DNA of 64,000 nucleotides from Ruegeria sp. SCSIO 43209 (GTDB lineage: Bacteria; Pseudomonadota; Alphaproteobacteria; Rhodobacterales; Rhodobacteraceae), in NCBI RefSeq assembly GCF_019904295.1, contig NZ_CP065359.1:645001-709000 (forward strand), given 5' to 3'. A program made the translations under genes and the position numbers. Under the pieces are notes generated by a model that had not been told where the DNA came from, did not search any database, and worked only from the letters and a program-made list of their open reading frames with translations. This document shows, piece by piece, positions 36,320 to 45,674 of this stretch; position 1 is the first letter of the stretch, and the number at the start of each line of letters is the position of its first letter.

Positions 36320-36780
36320 TGCGAATTGCATTTGCTGCGATGCTAGTACCATCGCTTGTTTCCGCTCAGGGCGCTTGGGTAGACCAGTCGTATATTCAAC
36401 AATGTTTTTCTCAGACGCAGCATGGCGATAGCTTGTCATCATGTCTCGGTACAGCTGCCAATGCCTGCCAAACTATACTGGGAAATGAAACAACCCTTGG
36501 CATCACCGAGTGTATTCAAGCCGAAACCCAAATTTGGGATTCATTTCTAAACGAACAGTATAAACAGCGTCGAGCAGAACTGGCTGAACAAAGTCCCGAA
36601 CTTTCGGACCAGTTGCGAGATGCTCAACGCGCATGGATCGGGTTTCGGGATGCTGAATGTGCTCTGGCCTACGGCATATGGTCTGATGGAACGATACGCT
36701 CGATTGTTGCCGCAAATTGCCTGCTGACCGAAACCGCTGAACGCGCTGTGGAATTGCGCGACTTGGGGAAGATGGAATGA
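36316..36780 (+). CDS. Secreted LprI-like (DUF1311) protein
   Basis: The 154-residue protein has a signal peptide ([17 protein letters not shown], cleavage before QGAW) and one LprI/DUF1311-type domain. It has five or more Cys ([34 protein letters not shown]) and the typical helix [16 protein letters not shown] with [16 protein letters not shown]. Family members are small periplasmic or secreted proteins; LprI of Mycobacterium was reported as a lysozyme inhibitor. It overlaps the synthetase (ATGA) and the carboxylase gene (ATGA), so it is translated with catabolic enzymes although its role seems unrelated. Its codon use is less GC-rich than that of its neighbours. Confidence 0.85.
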   Translation: MMRIAFAAMLVPSLVSAQGAWVDQSYIQQCFSQTQHGDSLSSCLGTAANACQTILGNETTLGITECIQAETQIWDSFLNEQYKQRRAELAEQSPELSDQLRDAQRAWIGFRDAECALAYGIWSDGTIRSIVAANCLLTETAERAVELRDLGKME

Positions 36781-38384
36781 AAATAAAATCCAAAGCCATA
36801 CCAACCTCTGAGGGGTTTAAGGCGAACCGAGCCGCACATCTGGATGCGCTGGCACATATTACGGATGCCGCCGAAGCGGCCCGCATGGGTGGCGGTGAAA
36901 AATCGCGGGCGCGGCATGAATCGCGGGGCAAGATGCTGCCGCGTCGTCGGGTGGCGAACCTGCTCGATCCGGGTTCTCCGTTCTTGGAAATCGGCGCGAC
37001 GGCGGCACATGGGATGTATGGAGATGCCGCGCCCTGTGCCGGGGTGATCGCGGGGATTGGCCGAGTGCAGGGGCGCGAGGTCATGGTGGTGTGCAACGAT
37101 GCCACTGTGAAAGGCGGCACATACTATCCGATGACCGTCAAGAAACACCTCCGCGCGCAGGAGATTGCCGAGGAAAACCATCTGCCCTGCATCTATTTGG
37201 TCGATAGCGGCGGCGCGAACCTGCCCAATCAGGATGAGGTGTTTCCCGATCGCGATCACTTTGGCCGCATCTTCTACAATCAGGCGCGGATGAGCGCGAA
37301 GGGGATCGCTCAGATAGCCGTCGTGATGGGCTCGTGTACGGCGGGCGGGGCCTATGTGCCTGCGATGTCCGATGTCACGATCATCGTAAAAGAACAGGGC
37401 ACGATCTTTCTGGCCGGACCACCTCTGGTCAAGGCCGCGACTGGGGAGGTTGTGACAGCCGAAGATCTGGGTGGTGGCGATGTGCATACGCGTCTGTCCG
37501 GCGTGGCGGATTATCTGGCCGAGGACGATGCGCATGCGTTGGCCTTGGCTCGGCGGGCCGTCGGGTCGTTGGGGGGTGCCGGGCTGAAGCCTGGCCTACA
37601 GTTCGAAACACCGGAAGAGCCTGCCTATGATCCCGAGGAAATTTTGGGCGTAGTTCCGGCCGATCTGCGCACGCCCTATGACATTCGCGAGGTGATTGCA
37701 CGACTGGTCGATGGCTCTCGGTTCGACGAGTTCAAACCGCGATTTGGTGAGACGCTGGTGACCGGTTTTGCCCATGTCAAAGGCTGCCCGGTCGGGATCA
37801 TTGCCAACAACGGTGTGTTGTTTTCTGAGGCCGCGCAGAAGGGTGCGCATTTTGTCGAACTGTGCTCGCAGCGCAAAACCCCGCTGGTCTTCCTGCAGAA
37901 CATCACCGGCTTCATGGTCGGCCGCAAATACGAAAACGAAGGCATCGCGCGGCACGGGGCCAAGATGGTGACGGCGGTGGCGACGACGAGCGTTCCAAAG
38001 ATCACAATGCTTGTCGGAGGGTCCTTCGGAGCTGGAAACTACGGCATGGCAGGACGCGCCTATCAGCCTCGGTTCCTGTGGACTTGGCCGAATTCGCGTA
38101 TCTCAGTGATGGGGGGCGAGCAAGCTGCAGGTGTCCTAGCGACTGTCAAACGCGACGGGCTCGAACGACAGGGCGGCACATGGTCGGCTGAGGAAGAAGC
38201 TGAATTCAAGCGCCCGACGCTGGACATGTTCGAAGAACAATCCCACCCGCTCTACGCGTCGGCGCGGTTGTGGGATGACGGCATCATCGACCCCCGCAAA
38301 AGCTGTGACGTGCTGGCCCTATCGCTGAGCGCCGCACTTAACGCCCCGATCGAGGAGACACGTTTCGGCGTGTTCAGGATGTAA
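36777..38384 (+). CDS. mccB: Methylcrotonyl-CoA carboxylase, carboxyltransferase (beta) subunit
   Basis: The 535-residue carboxyltransferase moves CO2 from biotin to 3-methylcrotonyl-CoA, giving 3-methylglutaconyl-CoA. It has the two crotonase-like halves of acyl-CoA carboxylases. The N half has [40 protein letters not shown] and [15 protein letters not shown]. The C half has [19 protein letters not shown] and [20 protein letters not shown]. The EVFPD and YENEGI forms are typical of MccB, not propionyl-CoA carboxylase. The start overlaps the LprI-like gene by 4 bp. Confidence 0.95.
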   Translation: MKIKSKAIPTSEGFKANRAAHLDALAHITDAAEAARMGGGEKSRARHESRGKMLPRRRVANLLDPGSPFLEIGATAAHGMYGDAAPCAGVIAGIGRVQGREVMVVCNDATVKGGTYYPMTVKKHLRAQEIAEENHLPCIYLVDSGGANLPNQDEVFPDRDHFGRIFYNQARMSAKGIAQIAVVMGSCTAGGAYVPAMSDVTIIVKEQGTIFLAGPPLVKAATGEVVTAEDLGGGDVHTRLSGVADYLAEDDAHALALARRAVGSLGGAGLKPGLQFETPEEPAYDPEEILGVVPADLRTPYDIREVIARLVDGSRFDEFKPRFGETLVTGFAHVKGCPVGIIANNGVLFSEAAQKGAHFVELCSQRKTPLVFLQNITGFMVGRKYENEGIARHGAKMVTAVATTSVPKITMLVGGSFGAGNYGMAGRAYQPRFLWTWPNSRISVMGGEQAAGVLATVKRDGLERQGGTWSAEEEAEFKRPTLDMFEEQSHPLYASARLWDDGIIDPRKSCDVLALSLSAALNAPIEETRFGVFRM

Positions 38385-38385
38385 G

Positions 38386-38811
38386 ATGAGCGTTTCATTG
38401 AATGAAGTAATGGCCCGCTACCCGGGCGCGCAGACCTTCAAGTTTGGAGACAGCGCATCGCTAAGCGCCGAGCTGCTGGCGTTGGTAAGATTAGGCCGAA
38501 AAACGGCGACATGTGGTGCTTTGCGAGACTACCCAGAAGGTAGTGCTGATATTCCGGTCGTTGGGCGGCAGGATATTGCACTGGAATGGGATGATCGCCC
38601 GGCTTTGGTGATCGAAACTATCGAGGTCTCGACCTGCCGATATTGCGATGTGACCGAAGACTTTGCGTTGGCCGAGGGTGAGAATGAAACGCTTGAGGGA
38701 TGGCGCGAGGATCATCGCCGGTATTTCGAACGCAATGGCGGGTTCGATCCCGAGATGGAATTGCTGTGCGAACGCTTCCGCCTTGTCGAAGATCTGGCGG
38801 TTAAGGGGTAA
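38386..38811 (+). CDS. ASCH-domain protein
   Basis: The 141-residue protein has an ASCH domain (PUA-like beta barrel) with the family motif LGRKTATCG at about residues 45-53, corresponding to GxKxxT. The middle part VGRQDIALEWDDRPALVIETIEV and a final WREDHRRYF helix are also family-like. ASCH proteins are thought to bind RNA or modified nucleosides; some are amidohydrolases of acetylated cytidine. It sits between mccB and mccA with gaps of 1 and 3 bp, so it must be cotranscribed. No link to the carboxylase is evident from the sequence. Confidence 0.85.
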   Translation: MSVSLNEVMARYPGAQTFKFGDSASLSAELLALVRLGRKTATCGALRDYPEGSADIPVVGRQDIALEWDDRPALVIETIEVSTCRYCDVTEDFALAEGENETLEGWREDHRRYFERNGGFDPEMELLCERFRLVEDLAVKG

Positions 38812-38814
38812 GCT

Positions 38815-40743
38815 ATGTTTAACAAAATCCTGATTGCCAATCGCGGCGAGATCGCCTGCCGGGTCATGGAAACTGCTCAGAAGATGGGCGTATATTGTGT
38901 GGCTGTGTATTCGGATGCTGATGCATCGGCCAAGCATGCGCAAATGGCGGATGAAGCGGTGCATATTGGTGGCGCGGCCCCAGCCGAAAGCTATCTGAAG
39001 GGTGATGTGATCATTCAGGCGGCGCTGGATACAGGAGCGCAGGCGATCCATCCTGGTTATGGGTTCTTGTCCGAAAACCCGGATTTTGTGGATGCAGTCG
39101 AGGCTGCAGGTCTGACCTTCATCGGGCCATCGGCGGACGCGATCCGCAAGATGGGCCTTAAGGATGCAGCCAAGGTATTGATGGAGGACGCAGGAGTTCC
39201 CGTCGTCCCCGGCTATCATGGCGACAATCAGGACCCTGAACATCTGGCTGGCGCGGCAGATACCATCGGGTATCCCGTTTTGATCAAGGCCGTTGCAGGT
39301 GGTGGTGGCAAGGGGATGCGGCTGGTCGAGGCGCCCGAGGAGTTCTCGGCTGCATTGGACAGCGCGCGCGGTGAGGCAAAGACGGCGTTCGGTAATGATG
39401 CTGTACTTGTCGAGAAATTCGTCGCCAAGCCCCGCCATATCGAGGTGCAGGTGTTCGGCGATGGCACCCATGCGGTGCATCTGTTTGAACGCGACTGCTC
39501 GTTGCAGCGGCGACATCAGAAAGTGATCGAAGAGGCCCCAGCCCCTGGAATGACTGCCGAGATGCGTGAGGCGATGGGGCAGGCGGGCGCGCGCGCGGCT
39601 GAGGCGATTGGCTACAAAGGTGCAGGGACGGTTGAGTTCATCGTCGATGCCTCGGACGGGCTGCGCCCGGATCGGTTCTGGTTCATGGAGATGAACACGC
39701 GCCTGCAAGTCGAGCACCCGGTGACCGAGGCCATTACCGGCGTTGATCTGGTCGAATGGCAGTTGCGCGTAGCAGCGGGTGAAAGCCTGCCGAAGCGGCA
39801 GGGCGATTTGTCGATCCGCGGACATTCCTTTGAGGCGAGGCTTTATGCCGAAGATGTACCCAAGGGCTTCCTGCCCGCGACCGGTACGCTGACTCATCTG
39901 CGCTTCCCGGAAGGCTGCCGTGCCGACAGTGGCGTGCGCGGCGGGGATGCGATCAGCCCATGGTACGACCCTATGATCGCCAAGGTCGTGGTGCATGGCC
40001 CGACACGCGCGGTCGCTTTGGAAAATCTCCACCGGACCTTGCGCCAGACCGAGGTCGCCGGGACTGTCACAAATCTCGCCTTCCTTGGTGCTCTGACGCG
40101 GCACAGCGGGTTTGCGTCGGGCGACGTGGATACCGGGCTGATCGGGCGCGATCTTGAGGCTCTGGTAGAGGTCGCTGATTCAGGTCATGCGTCAACGGTG
40201 GCTGCGGCGATGACGGCGCTGGGCCTGATAGAGACTGCCTCTGAGACAGGCTTCACCCTTTGGGGGGCATTGCACCGGGCTGTGCAGCTAATGCGCGACG
40301 GAGAGGTCATTGATTTGGACGTGCAGGTTGAAAACCCGCATCGGCAGGTTTGGACTGTTAACGGCGCGCAGGTGATTGCGCAGCGAAATGGCGGTTGGAT
40401 TATTGACGGAAAGCCAATGCCCAACGTCGCCATCGCAGGATCTCAGGTCACCGTGTTCGACGACTACGGGCAGGTGTTTGACGTTATCGATCCTCTGGAT
40501 CGCGATGCAAGTGCGGCGGGCGACACCAACGTGATCGAGGCGCCGATGCCCGGTTTGGTCAAGGCCGTCTTTGCCTCAGCAGGGCAAGCGGTGAAAGAGG
40601 GCGACCGGCTGGCCATTCTGGAAGCCATGAAGATGGAGCATTCTTTGTTGGCCGCCCGAGATGGGGTGGTCGCGGAAGTGCTGGCCGAGGCGGGGGCACA
40701 GGTCGAGGCCGGTGCAGCGTTGGTTCGGTTGGCCGAGGATTGA
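38815..40743 (+). CDS. mccA: Methylcrotonyl-CoA carboxylase, biotin-carboxylase (alpha) subunit
   Basis: The 642-residue biotin-dependent subunit has a biotin carboxylase domain (about 1-445) with FNKILIANRGEIACRV at the start, the ATP-grasp Gly loop KAVAGGGGKGMRL, and FMEMNTRLQVEHPVTE. A middle BT-type region links to the C-terminal biotin carrier domain (about 570-642), where LEAMKMEH carries biotinyl Lys606. This one-chain alpha subunit pairs with MccB and needs the biotin ligase, whose gene lies at 60.5 kb in this window. Confidence 0.95.
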   Translation: MFNKILIANRGEIACRVMETAQKMGVYCVAVYSDADASAKHAQMADEAVHIGGAAPAESYLKGDVIIQAALDTGAQAIHPGYGFLSENPDFVDAVEAAGLTFIGPSADAIRKMGLKDAAKVLMEDAGVPVVPGYHGDNQDPEHLAGAADTIGYPVLIKAVAGGGGKGMRLVEAPEEFSAALDSARGEAKTAFGNDAVLVEKFVAKPRHIEVQVFGDGTHAVHLFERDCSLQRRHQKVIEEAPAPGMTAEMREAMGQAGARAAEAIGYKGAGTVEFIVDASDGLRPDRFWFMEMNTRLQVEHPVTEAITGVDLVEWQLRVAAGESLPKRQGDLSIRGHSFEARLYAEDVPKGFLPATGTLTHLRFPEGCRADSGVRGGDAISPWYDPMIAKVVVHGPTRAVALENLHRTLRQTEVAGTVTNLAFLGALTRHSGFASGDVDTGLIGRDLEALVEVADSGHASTVAAAMTALGLIETASETGFTLWGALHRAVQLMRDGEVIDLDVQVENPHRQVWTVNGAQVIAQRNGGWIIDGKPMPNVAIAGSQVTVFDDYGQVFDVIDPLDRDASAAGDTNVIEAPMPGLVKAVFASAGQAVKEGDRLAILEAMKMEHSLLAARDGVVAEVLAEAGAQVEAGAALVRLAED

Positions 40744-40822
40744 TCTGTTCGGCCCGCGGATTGCGTGGCAAAGTCGGGCCATCCGCAATTGAAACGATAA
40801 GAAACCGGGAAGGGATGCGCTG

Positions 40823-41677
40823 ATGAAAGAACGGGTCGAAATATTCGAGGTCGGGCCACGCGACGGCCTGCAGAACGAACAGCGCGAGATCCCGGTGGCC
40901 GAGAAGGTCGCCTTGGTCGATTGCCTCAGCCGGGCCGGTTTCAACCGGATCGAAGTTGCCAGTTTTGTCTCACCGAAATGGGTCCCGCAAATGGCGGGCA
41001 GCGGTGAAGTTATGGCTGGAATCACACGGACCGAAGGCGTGCGGTACGCTGCGCTGGCGCCGAATATGCGCGGGTATGAGGACGCGTTCGCAGCCAAGGC
41101 AGATGAGATCGCGGTGTTTGCTTCGGCGTCCGAGGGGTTCTCGAAAGCGAACATAAACGCGACGATTGCCGAATCCATCGAACGGTTTGTGCCCATTCTC
41201 GAAGCGGCACGACATATTGATCTGCCCGTCCGGGGCTATGTCTCGTGCGTGACCGACTGTCCCTATGACGGCCCGACCCCACCCGAGAAGGTGGCCGAGG
41301 TGGCGGACGCGCTGTTTGCCCATGGCTGCTATGAGATATCGCTAGGGGACACGATTGGGCAGGGAACGCCGGACAAGATTGCTCATATGCTGCTGGCCGT
41401 GCGCGAACGAGTGCCGGTTACCCGGCTTGCAGGACATTTTCATGACACCAACGGGCGGGCAATCGACAACATAGACGCTTCGCTTGCCTTGGGTGTGCGG
41501 GTATTTGATACCTCCGTGGGCGGGCTGGGTGGTTGCCCTTATGCGCCGGGTGCGGCCGGTAATGTCGCAACCGAAGCTGTGGCCGCACATCTGGAACGGT
41601 TGGGATATGAGACCGGTCTGGATGTGCCGGTTCTGGAACAGGCGGCGCGCATGGCGCGGGCAATGCGGGCGGAATAA
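40823..41677 (+). CDS. mvaB: Hydroxymethylglutaryl-CoA lyase
   Basis: The 284-residue enzyme cleaves HMG-CoA into acetyl-CoA and acetoacetate, the last step of leucine breakdown. The TIM barrel starts with GPRDGLQNEQ (residues 11-20, metal-binding Asp). It has GYVSCVTDCPYDG and SLGDTIGQGTPDK, then HFHDTNGRAIDN with the metal-site His. The signature GGLGGCPYAPGAAGNVATE contains the catalytic Cys. A 79-bp gap separates it from mccA, and liuC follows after 3 bp. Confidence 0.96.
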   Translation: MKERVEIFEVGPRDGLQNEQREIPVAEKVALVDCLSRAGFNRIEVASFVSPKWVPQMAGSGEVMAGITRTEGVRYAALAPNMRGYEDAFAAKADEIAVFASASEGFSKANINATIAESIERFVPILEAARHIDLPVRGYVSCVTDCPYDGPTPPEKVAEVADALFAHGCYEISLGDTIGQGTPDKIAHMLLAVRERVPVTRLAGHFHDTNGRAIDNIDASLALGVRVFDTSVGGLGGCPYAPGAAGNVATEAVAAHLERLGYETGLDVPVLEQAARMARAMRAE

Positions 41678-41680
41678 GAC

Positions 41681-42463
41681 ATGTTCGAGACCATTACGCT
41701 GAACACAGACGCGCGTGGCGTGGCCACTCTGACGCTGGATCGACCCGAGAAGCACAACGCACTGTCGGCGCAGATGATTGCAGAGCTAACCCAGGCCGCT
41801 GGGCAATTGGCAAATGATGATGCGGTGCGGGTGGTGGTTCTGGCCGCCTCGGGCAAGAGCTTTTGCGCCGGGGGCGATCTGGGTTGGATGCAGGCGCAGA
41901 TGGCTGCCGATCCCGAGACGCGTTTTGCCGAAGCGCACAAGCTGGCTGAGATGCTGAATGCCTTAAATACGCTGCCCAAACCCTTGATCGGCGCGTTGCA
42001 GGGAAACGCGTTTGGTGGTGGTGTTGGGATGGCCTCGGTCTGCGATGTGGCGATCGGCGTGGAAAGCCTGAAGATGGGTCTAACCGAAACGCGGCTTGGC
42101 CTGATCCCGGCGACGATTGGACCCTATGTCATTGCCCGAATGGGCGAAGCACGTTCGCGGCGCGTCTTTATGTCTGCCCGCCTGTTCGAAGCGGCGGAAG
42201 CGGTCGAACTGGGCCTGTTGACCCGCGCGGTGCCCGCTGTGGCGTTGGCCGACGCGGTCGAAGCTGAAGTGCTTCCCTATCTGTCCTGTGCACCCGGTGC
42301 GGTGTCTTCGGCCAAGCAGCTGATCCAGTCACTTGGGCCGCGAATTGATGACGCGGTGATTGACCACACCATTCGACAGCTTGTCGCGCGTTGGGAAACT
42401 GATGAGGCGCAAGAGGGAATCGGCGCCTTTTTCGACAAACGAAAACCTGCATGGATTAGTTAG
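41681..42463 (+). CDS. liuC: Enoyl-CoA hydratase-family protein, probably methylglutaconyl-CoA hydratase
   Basis: The 260-residue crotonase has the conserved LDRPEKHNALSAQMI, the oxyanion-hole segment FCAGGDLGWM and GNAFGGGVGMASVCDVAI. The AETRLG-type segment (LTETRLGLIPATIGPYVI) carries the usual active-site region. Its place after HMG-CoA lyase and both Mcc subunits points to hydration of 3-methylglutaconyl-CoA to HMG-CoA. A general enoyl-CoA hydratase cannot be excluded by sequence alone. It ends the leucine unit. Confidence 0.88.
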   Translation: MFETITLNTDARGVATLTLDRPEKHNALSAQMIAELTQAAGQLANDDAVRVVVLAASGKSFCAGGDLGWMQAQMAADPETRFAEAHKLAEMLNALNTLPKPLIGALQGNAFGGGVGMASVCDVAIGVESLKMGLTETRLGLIPATIGPYVIARMGEARSRRVFMSARLFEAAEAVELGLLTRAVPAVALADAVEAEVLPYLSCAPGAVSSAKQLIQSLGPRIDDAVIDHTIRQLVARWETDEAQEGIGAFFDKRKPAWIS

Positions 42464-42551
42464 GTTTAGCCGATCACTTTGTTCCAGAAGTATTCTCCGC
42501 AATAGCCCGCTGGATGATTGTAACAATGCCGACCTGCGCGTTTCTGTTCGG

Positions 42552-42580
42552 TTGACCCTCTGACCCCACAGGGATAGAGA
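42552..42580 (+). promoter_or_regulatory. Candidate promoter of the nuo operon
   Basis: TTGACC at 42552-42557 is followed after 17 bases by TAGAGA (42575-42580), a good -35 with a weak -10, in the 182-bp gap before nuoA. A second TTGACG at 42601 lacks a -10. The nuoA Shine-Dalgarno GGAAAGGAG is at 42631-42639. Confidence 0.35.
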
Positions 42581-42645
42581 ATGTCCAGTCAAATCGCCAA
42601 TTGACGGCGCACCCTTTCGGGACTTGCGCAGGAAAGGAGCTATAC

Positions 42646-43011
42646 GTGGAAGACCTGCTGCGGGAGTACCTCCCGATTCTGGTGTTTCTGGCCGTTGCCG
42701 TAGGCCTTGGAATCGTACTGATTCTGGCTGCTGTGGTCCTGGCTGTCCGCAATCCCGACCCCGAAAAGGTCAGCGCCTATGAATGTGGTTTCAACGCCTT
42801 CGACGATGCGCGAATGAAGTTTGATGTCCGATTCTATCTGGTCGCGATTCTCTTCATCATCTTCGATCTGGAAATCGCCTTCCTGTTCCCCTGGGCCGTT
42901 GGCTTCAAAGACATCAGCGATGTTGGGTTCTGGTCGATGATGGTGTTCCTGGCGGTGCTGACCATCGGCTTTGCCTATGAATGGAAGAAAGGGGCCCTGG
43001 AATGGGAGTGA
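42646..43011 (+). CDS. nuoA: NADH-quinone oxidoreductase subunit A
   Basis: The 121-residue, three-helix membrane subunit of complex I has the conserved loop [26 protein letters not shown], whose Cys lies near the quinone site, and [11 protein letters not shown] in the second helix. The GTG start 42646 has GGAAAGGAG 6 bases upstream; the frame open from 42601 has no family support. It is the first gene of a complete 14-subunit operon, and its last bases overlap the nuoB start. Confidence 0.96.
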   Translation: MEDLLREYLPILVFLAVAVGLGIVLILAAVVLAVRNPDPEKVSAYECGFNAFDDARMKFDVRFYLVAILFIIFDLEIAFLFPWAVGFKDISDVGFWSMMVFLAVLTIGFAYEWKKGALEWE

Positions 43012-43535
43012 TGACGGGCGCAAACACCGCCGGCGTCGACAAGGAAGTCGCCACCCAGGCCCTGAACGCGGAACTGCAGGACAAGGGGTTTCTGCTGACC
43101 TCGACCGAGGACATCATCAACTGGGCGCGGACCGGATCCTTGCACTGGATGACCTTTGGTCTGGCCTGCTGCGCGGTAGAGATGATGCACACGTCGATGC
43201 CACGGTATGACGCGGAACGGTTCGGCATCGCGCCTCGTGCGTCTCCGCGCCAGTCTGATGTGATGATCGTCGCTGGAACGCTGACCAACAAGATGGCCCC
43301 GGCGCTGCGCAAGGTTTATGACCAGATGCCCGAGCCGCGCTATGTGATCTCGATGGGGTCCTGCGCGAATGGCGGTGGGTATTACCACTATTCCTATTCC
43401 GTTGTGCGTGGCTGTGACCGGGTTGTTCCGGTGGACATCTACGTGCCCGGCTGCCCTCCAACCGCTGAGGCGTTGTTGTATGGACTGATGCAGCTGCAAC
43501 GCAAAATCCGCCGAACCGGCACCATCGTACGCTGA
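43002..43535 (+). CDS. nuoB: NADH-quinone oxidoreductase subunit B
   Basis: The 177-residue peripheral-arm subunit holds iron-sulfur cluster N2, the last electron carrier before quinone. The Cys ligands are in GLACCAVEM (the tandem Cys pair), [10 protein letters not shown] and [12 protein letters not shown]. Start ATG 43002 has AAGGGG 7 bases upstream and overlaps nuoA by 10 bp. ATG 43011 is an alternative, but its Shine-Dalgarno would be too close. Confidence 0.96.
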   Translation: MGVMTGANTAGVDKEVATQALNAELQDKGFLLTSTEDIINWARTGSLHWMTFGLACCAVEMMHTSMPRYDAERFGIAPRASPRQSDVMIVAGTLTNKMAPALRKVYDQMPEPRYVISMGSCANGGGYYHYSYSVVRGCDRVVPVDIYVPGCPPTAEALLYGLMQLQRKIRRTGTIVR

Positions 43536-43546
43536 GGGAGAGGTAG

Positions 43547-44149
43547 ATGAGCGAAGCACTCAAAGAACTCGGCACTCAGTTGGAGCTGAAACGTGCAGAT
43601 TGCGTTCTGGCCTGGGATGTGACCCATGGCGAGCTGAACGTCGATGTGGCTCCTTCGAATCTGGTGGAATTCATTGAGTTTCTCAAAAGTGAGCGGACCT
43701 GCCAGTTCTCGACCCTGGTTGACATCACCGGCGTCGACTACCCCGAACGGGCCAAGCGGTTCGATGTGGTCTACCACTTCCTGTCAATGTATCAGAACCA
43801 GCGCATTCGCTTGCGAGTCTCGATCCGAGAAGATGACATGGTGCCTTCAATCGTGGACGTGCACCCCTCTGCCAATTGGTTCGAGCGCGAGGTGTTCGAC
43901 ATGTTCGGCATCCTGTTCTCGGGTCATCCAGACTTGCGACGCATCCTTACGGATTATGGTTTCCGCGGCTATCCGCTGCGCAAGGATTTCCCGACCACTG
44001 GCTATACTGAAGTCCGCTATGACGAAGCGCAAAAGCGCGTGGTCTACGAACCGGTCTCATTGGTTCAGGAATACCGTCAATTTGATTTCATGTCCCCGTG
44101 GGAAGGTGCGAACTACATTCTTCCGGGGGATGAAAAACAGGAGTCGTAA
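43547..44149 (+). CDS. nuoC: NADH-quinone oxidoreductase subunit C
   Basis: The 200-residue hydrophilic subunit (30-kDa type) packs against NuoD near the quinone pocket. It has the family core [20 protein letters not shown], then [26 protein letters not shown] sequence (here [21 protein letters not shown]) and [21 protein letters not shown]. It is a separate gene, not fused to nuoD as in E. coli. GGGAGAGG precedes the start. Two mini-genes follow before nuoD. Confidence 0.96.
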   Translation: MSEALKELGTQLELKRADCVLAWDVTHGELNVDVAPSNLVEFIEFLKSERTCQFSTLVDITGVDYPERAKRFDVVYHFLSMYQNQRIRLRVSIREDDMVPSIVDVHPSANWFEREVFDMFGILFSGHPDLRRILTDYGFRGYPLRKDFPTTGYTEVRYDEAQKRVVYEPVSLVQEYRQFDFMSPWEGANYILPGDEKQES

Positions 44150-44152
44150 GTC

Positions 44153-44326
44153 ATGGAGTTCCTGATCTGGATTGCCGTCACGGTTGCCACGATTATCCCG
44201 ATGCTGAAGCTGCTACCGCATTTCGGGATCGAGAAATACTGGGTCGTAGCCTGCGTCATCCCGATTGGAACGCTGATCCTGATTTGGATCATGGCCATGA
44301 AACTGCAAGAGATGGAGCGCCGTTGA
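44153..44326 (+). CDS. 57-residue membrane mini-protein in the nuo operon
   Basis: The frame encodes MEFLIWIAVTVATIIP..., 57 residues with two hydrophobic segments (about 2-18 and 32-48) separated by a short LKLLPHFGIEKYW loop, and a charged tail KLQEMERR. It starts 3 bp after the nuoC stop, with CAGGAG upstream, and its stop overlaps the next start (TGATG). I do not recognise the family. Good initiation signals, coupling and membrane character make translation likely. An assembly or accessory role in complex I is inference from place only. Confidence 0.7.
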   Translation: MEFLIWIAVTVATIIPMLKLLPHFGIEKYWVVACVIPIGTLILIWIMAMKLQEMERR

Positions 44327-44451
44327 TGGGTCTGGGGGAACTGATTGCGTTGGGGGCGCTTGGGGTTCTGTTGGCTGGGGCCGCTGCCAAGGCAGCTGAG
44401 GCGGAAAAGGTCCGGGTACGGGCCGAAGCGAAGAAGAAACGAGGGCGTTGA
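44326..44451 (+). CDS. 41-residue mini-protein in the nuo operon
   Basis: The frame encodes 41 residues: a hydrophobic N-half ([20 protein letters not shown]) and a highly basic C-half ([16 protein letters not shown]). One membrane helix with a positively charged cytoplasmic tail is expected. It overlaps its upstream partner and nuoD by TGATG junctions, so all three are probably translationally coupled. No family is recognised. Its shortness leaves some doubt. Confidence 0.6.
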   Translation: MGLGELIALGALGVLLAGAAAKAAEAEKVRVRAEAKKKRGR

Positions 44452-45674
44452 TGGACGGCTCAAGATACGATGACGGCAGCACGGACGCGCTGAGCGGAGA
44501 ACAGAAGATCCGCAACTTCAACATTAACTTCGGCCCGCAACACCCTGCGGCGCACGGAGTTCTGCGACTTGTGCTTGAGCTGGACGGCGAGATCGTCGAA
44601 CGTTGCGACCCGCATATCGGCCTATTGCACCGTGGTACCGAAAAGCTGATGGAAAGCCGGACGTATCTGCAGAATCTGCCGTATTTCGACCGTCTTGATT
44701 ACGTGGCACCGATGAACCAGGAACATGCCTGGTGTCTGGCCATCGAAAAACTGACCGGTGTTGAAGTGCCGCGTCGCGGCTCGCTAATCCGCGTTTTGTA
44801 TTCCGAGATCGGTCGTATTCTTAACCACCTGCTGAACGTGACTACTCAGGCCATGGACGTTGGCGCGCTGACCCCGCCTCTGTGGGGTTTTGAAGAGCGT
44901 GAAAAGCTGATGGTGTTCTACGAGCGTGCCTGTGGTGCCCGCCTGCACGCTGCCTATTTCCGCCCCGGTGGCGTCCATCAGGACCTGCCGCCGGAATTGC
45001 TGGATGATATCGAGGCGTGGAGCCACGAGTTTCCCGCCGTTCTGGACGACATCGACGGTCTGCTGACCGAAAACCGCATCTTCAAACAGCGCAACGCCGA
45101 TATTGGTGTCGTGACCGAGGATGACATTCAGAAATACGGCTTCTCGGGCGTAATGGTGCGCGGATCGGGGCTGGCATGGGACCTGCGCCGCGCACAGCCC
45201 TATGAATGCTATGACGAGTTCGAGTTCCAGATTCCCGTCGGAAAGAACGGCGATTGCTATGACCGCTATCTGGTGCGCATGGAAGAGATGCGCCAGTCGC
45301 TGCTGATCATCCGTCAGGCCATCGCCAAAATCCGCGACTGTCCCGGAGACGTTCTGGCGCGCGGAAAGATCACCCCGCCGAAACGGTCGGACATGAAGAC
45401 CTCGATGGAGAGCCTGATCCATCACTTCAAGCTTTATACCGAAGGCTTCCACGTCCCCGCGGGCGAAGTCTACGCCGCCGTCGAAGCTCCCAAGGGCGAG
45501 TTTGGCGTTTATCTAGTCGCCGACGGCACTAACAAACCCTACCGCGCCAAACTCCGCGCGCCGGGGTTCCTGCACTTGCAAGCCATGGACCACGTCGCCG
45601 GAGGCCACCAACTGGCCGACGTCGCCGCGATTATCGGCACCATGGACGTCGTATTTGGAGAGATTGACCGCTAA
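44451..45674 (+). CDS. nuoD: NADH-quinone oxidoreductase subunit D
   Basis: The 407-residue 49-kDa-type subunit shapes the quinone-binding pocket with NuoB. Conserved parts are [15 protein letters not shown] with the quinone-site His, [27 protein letters not shown], and the C-terminal [15 protein letters not shown] 44451 overlaps the mini-gene stop. A TTG codon just before is not needed. It ends TAATG, coupled to nuoE. Confidence 0.97.
   Translation: MDGSRYDDGSTDALSGEQKIRNFNINFGPQHPAAHGVLRLVLELDGEIVERCDPHIGLLHRGTEKLMESRTYLQNLPYFDRLDYVAPMNQEHAWCLAIEKLTGVEVPRRGSLIRVLYSEIGRILNHLLNVTTQAMDVGALTPPLWGFEEREKLMVFYERACGARLHAAYFRPGGVHQDLPPELLDDIEAWSHEFPAVLDDIDGLLTENRIFKQRNADIGVVTEDDIQKYGFSGVMVRGSGLAWDLRRAQPYECYDEFEFQIPVGKNGDCYDRYLVRMEEMRQSLLIIRQAIAKIRDCPGDVLARGKITPPKRSDMKTSMESLIHHFKLYTEGFHVPAGEVYAAVEAPKGEFGVYLVADGTNKPYRAKLRAPGFLHLQAMDHVAGGHQLADVAAIIGTMDVVFGEIDR

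Noticed and set aside
38491..40104. Minus-strand frame of 537 codons across mccA
   Set aside because: It lies fully opposite a clearly recognisable biotin carboxylase gene and its product resembles no family; long antisense frames are common at this G+C.
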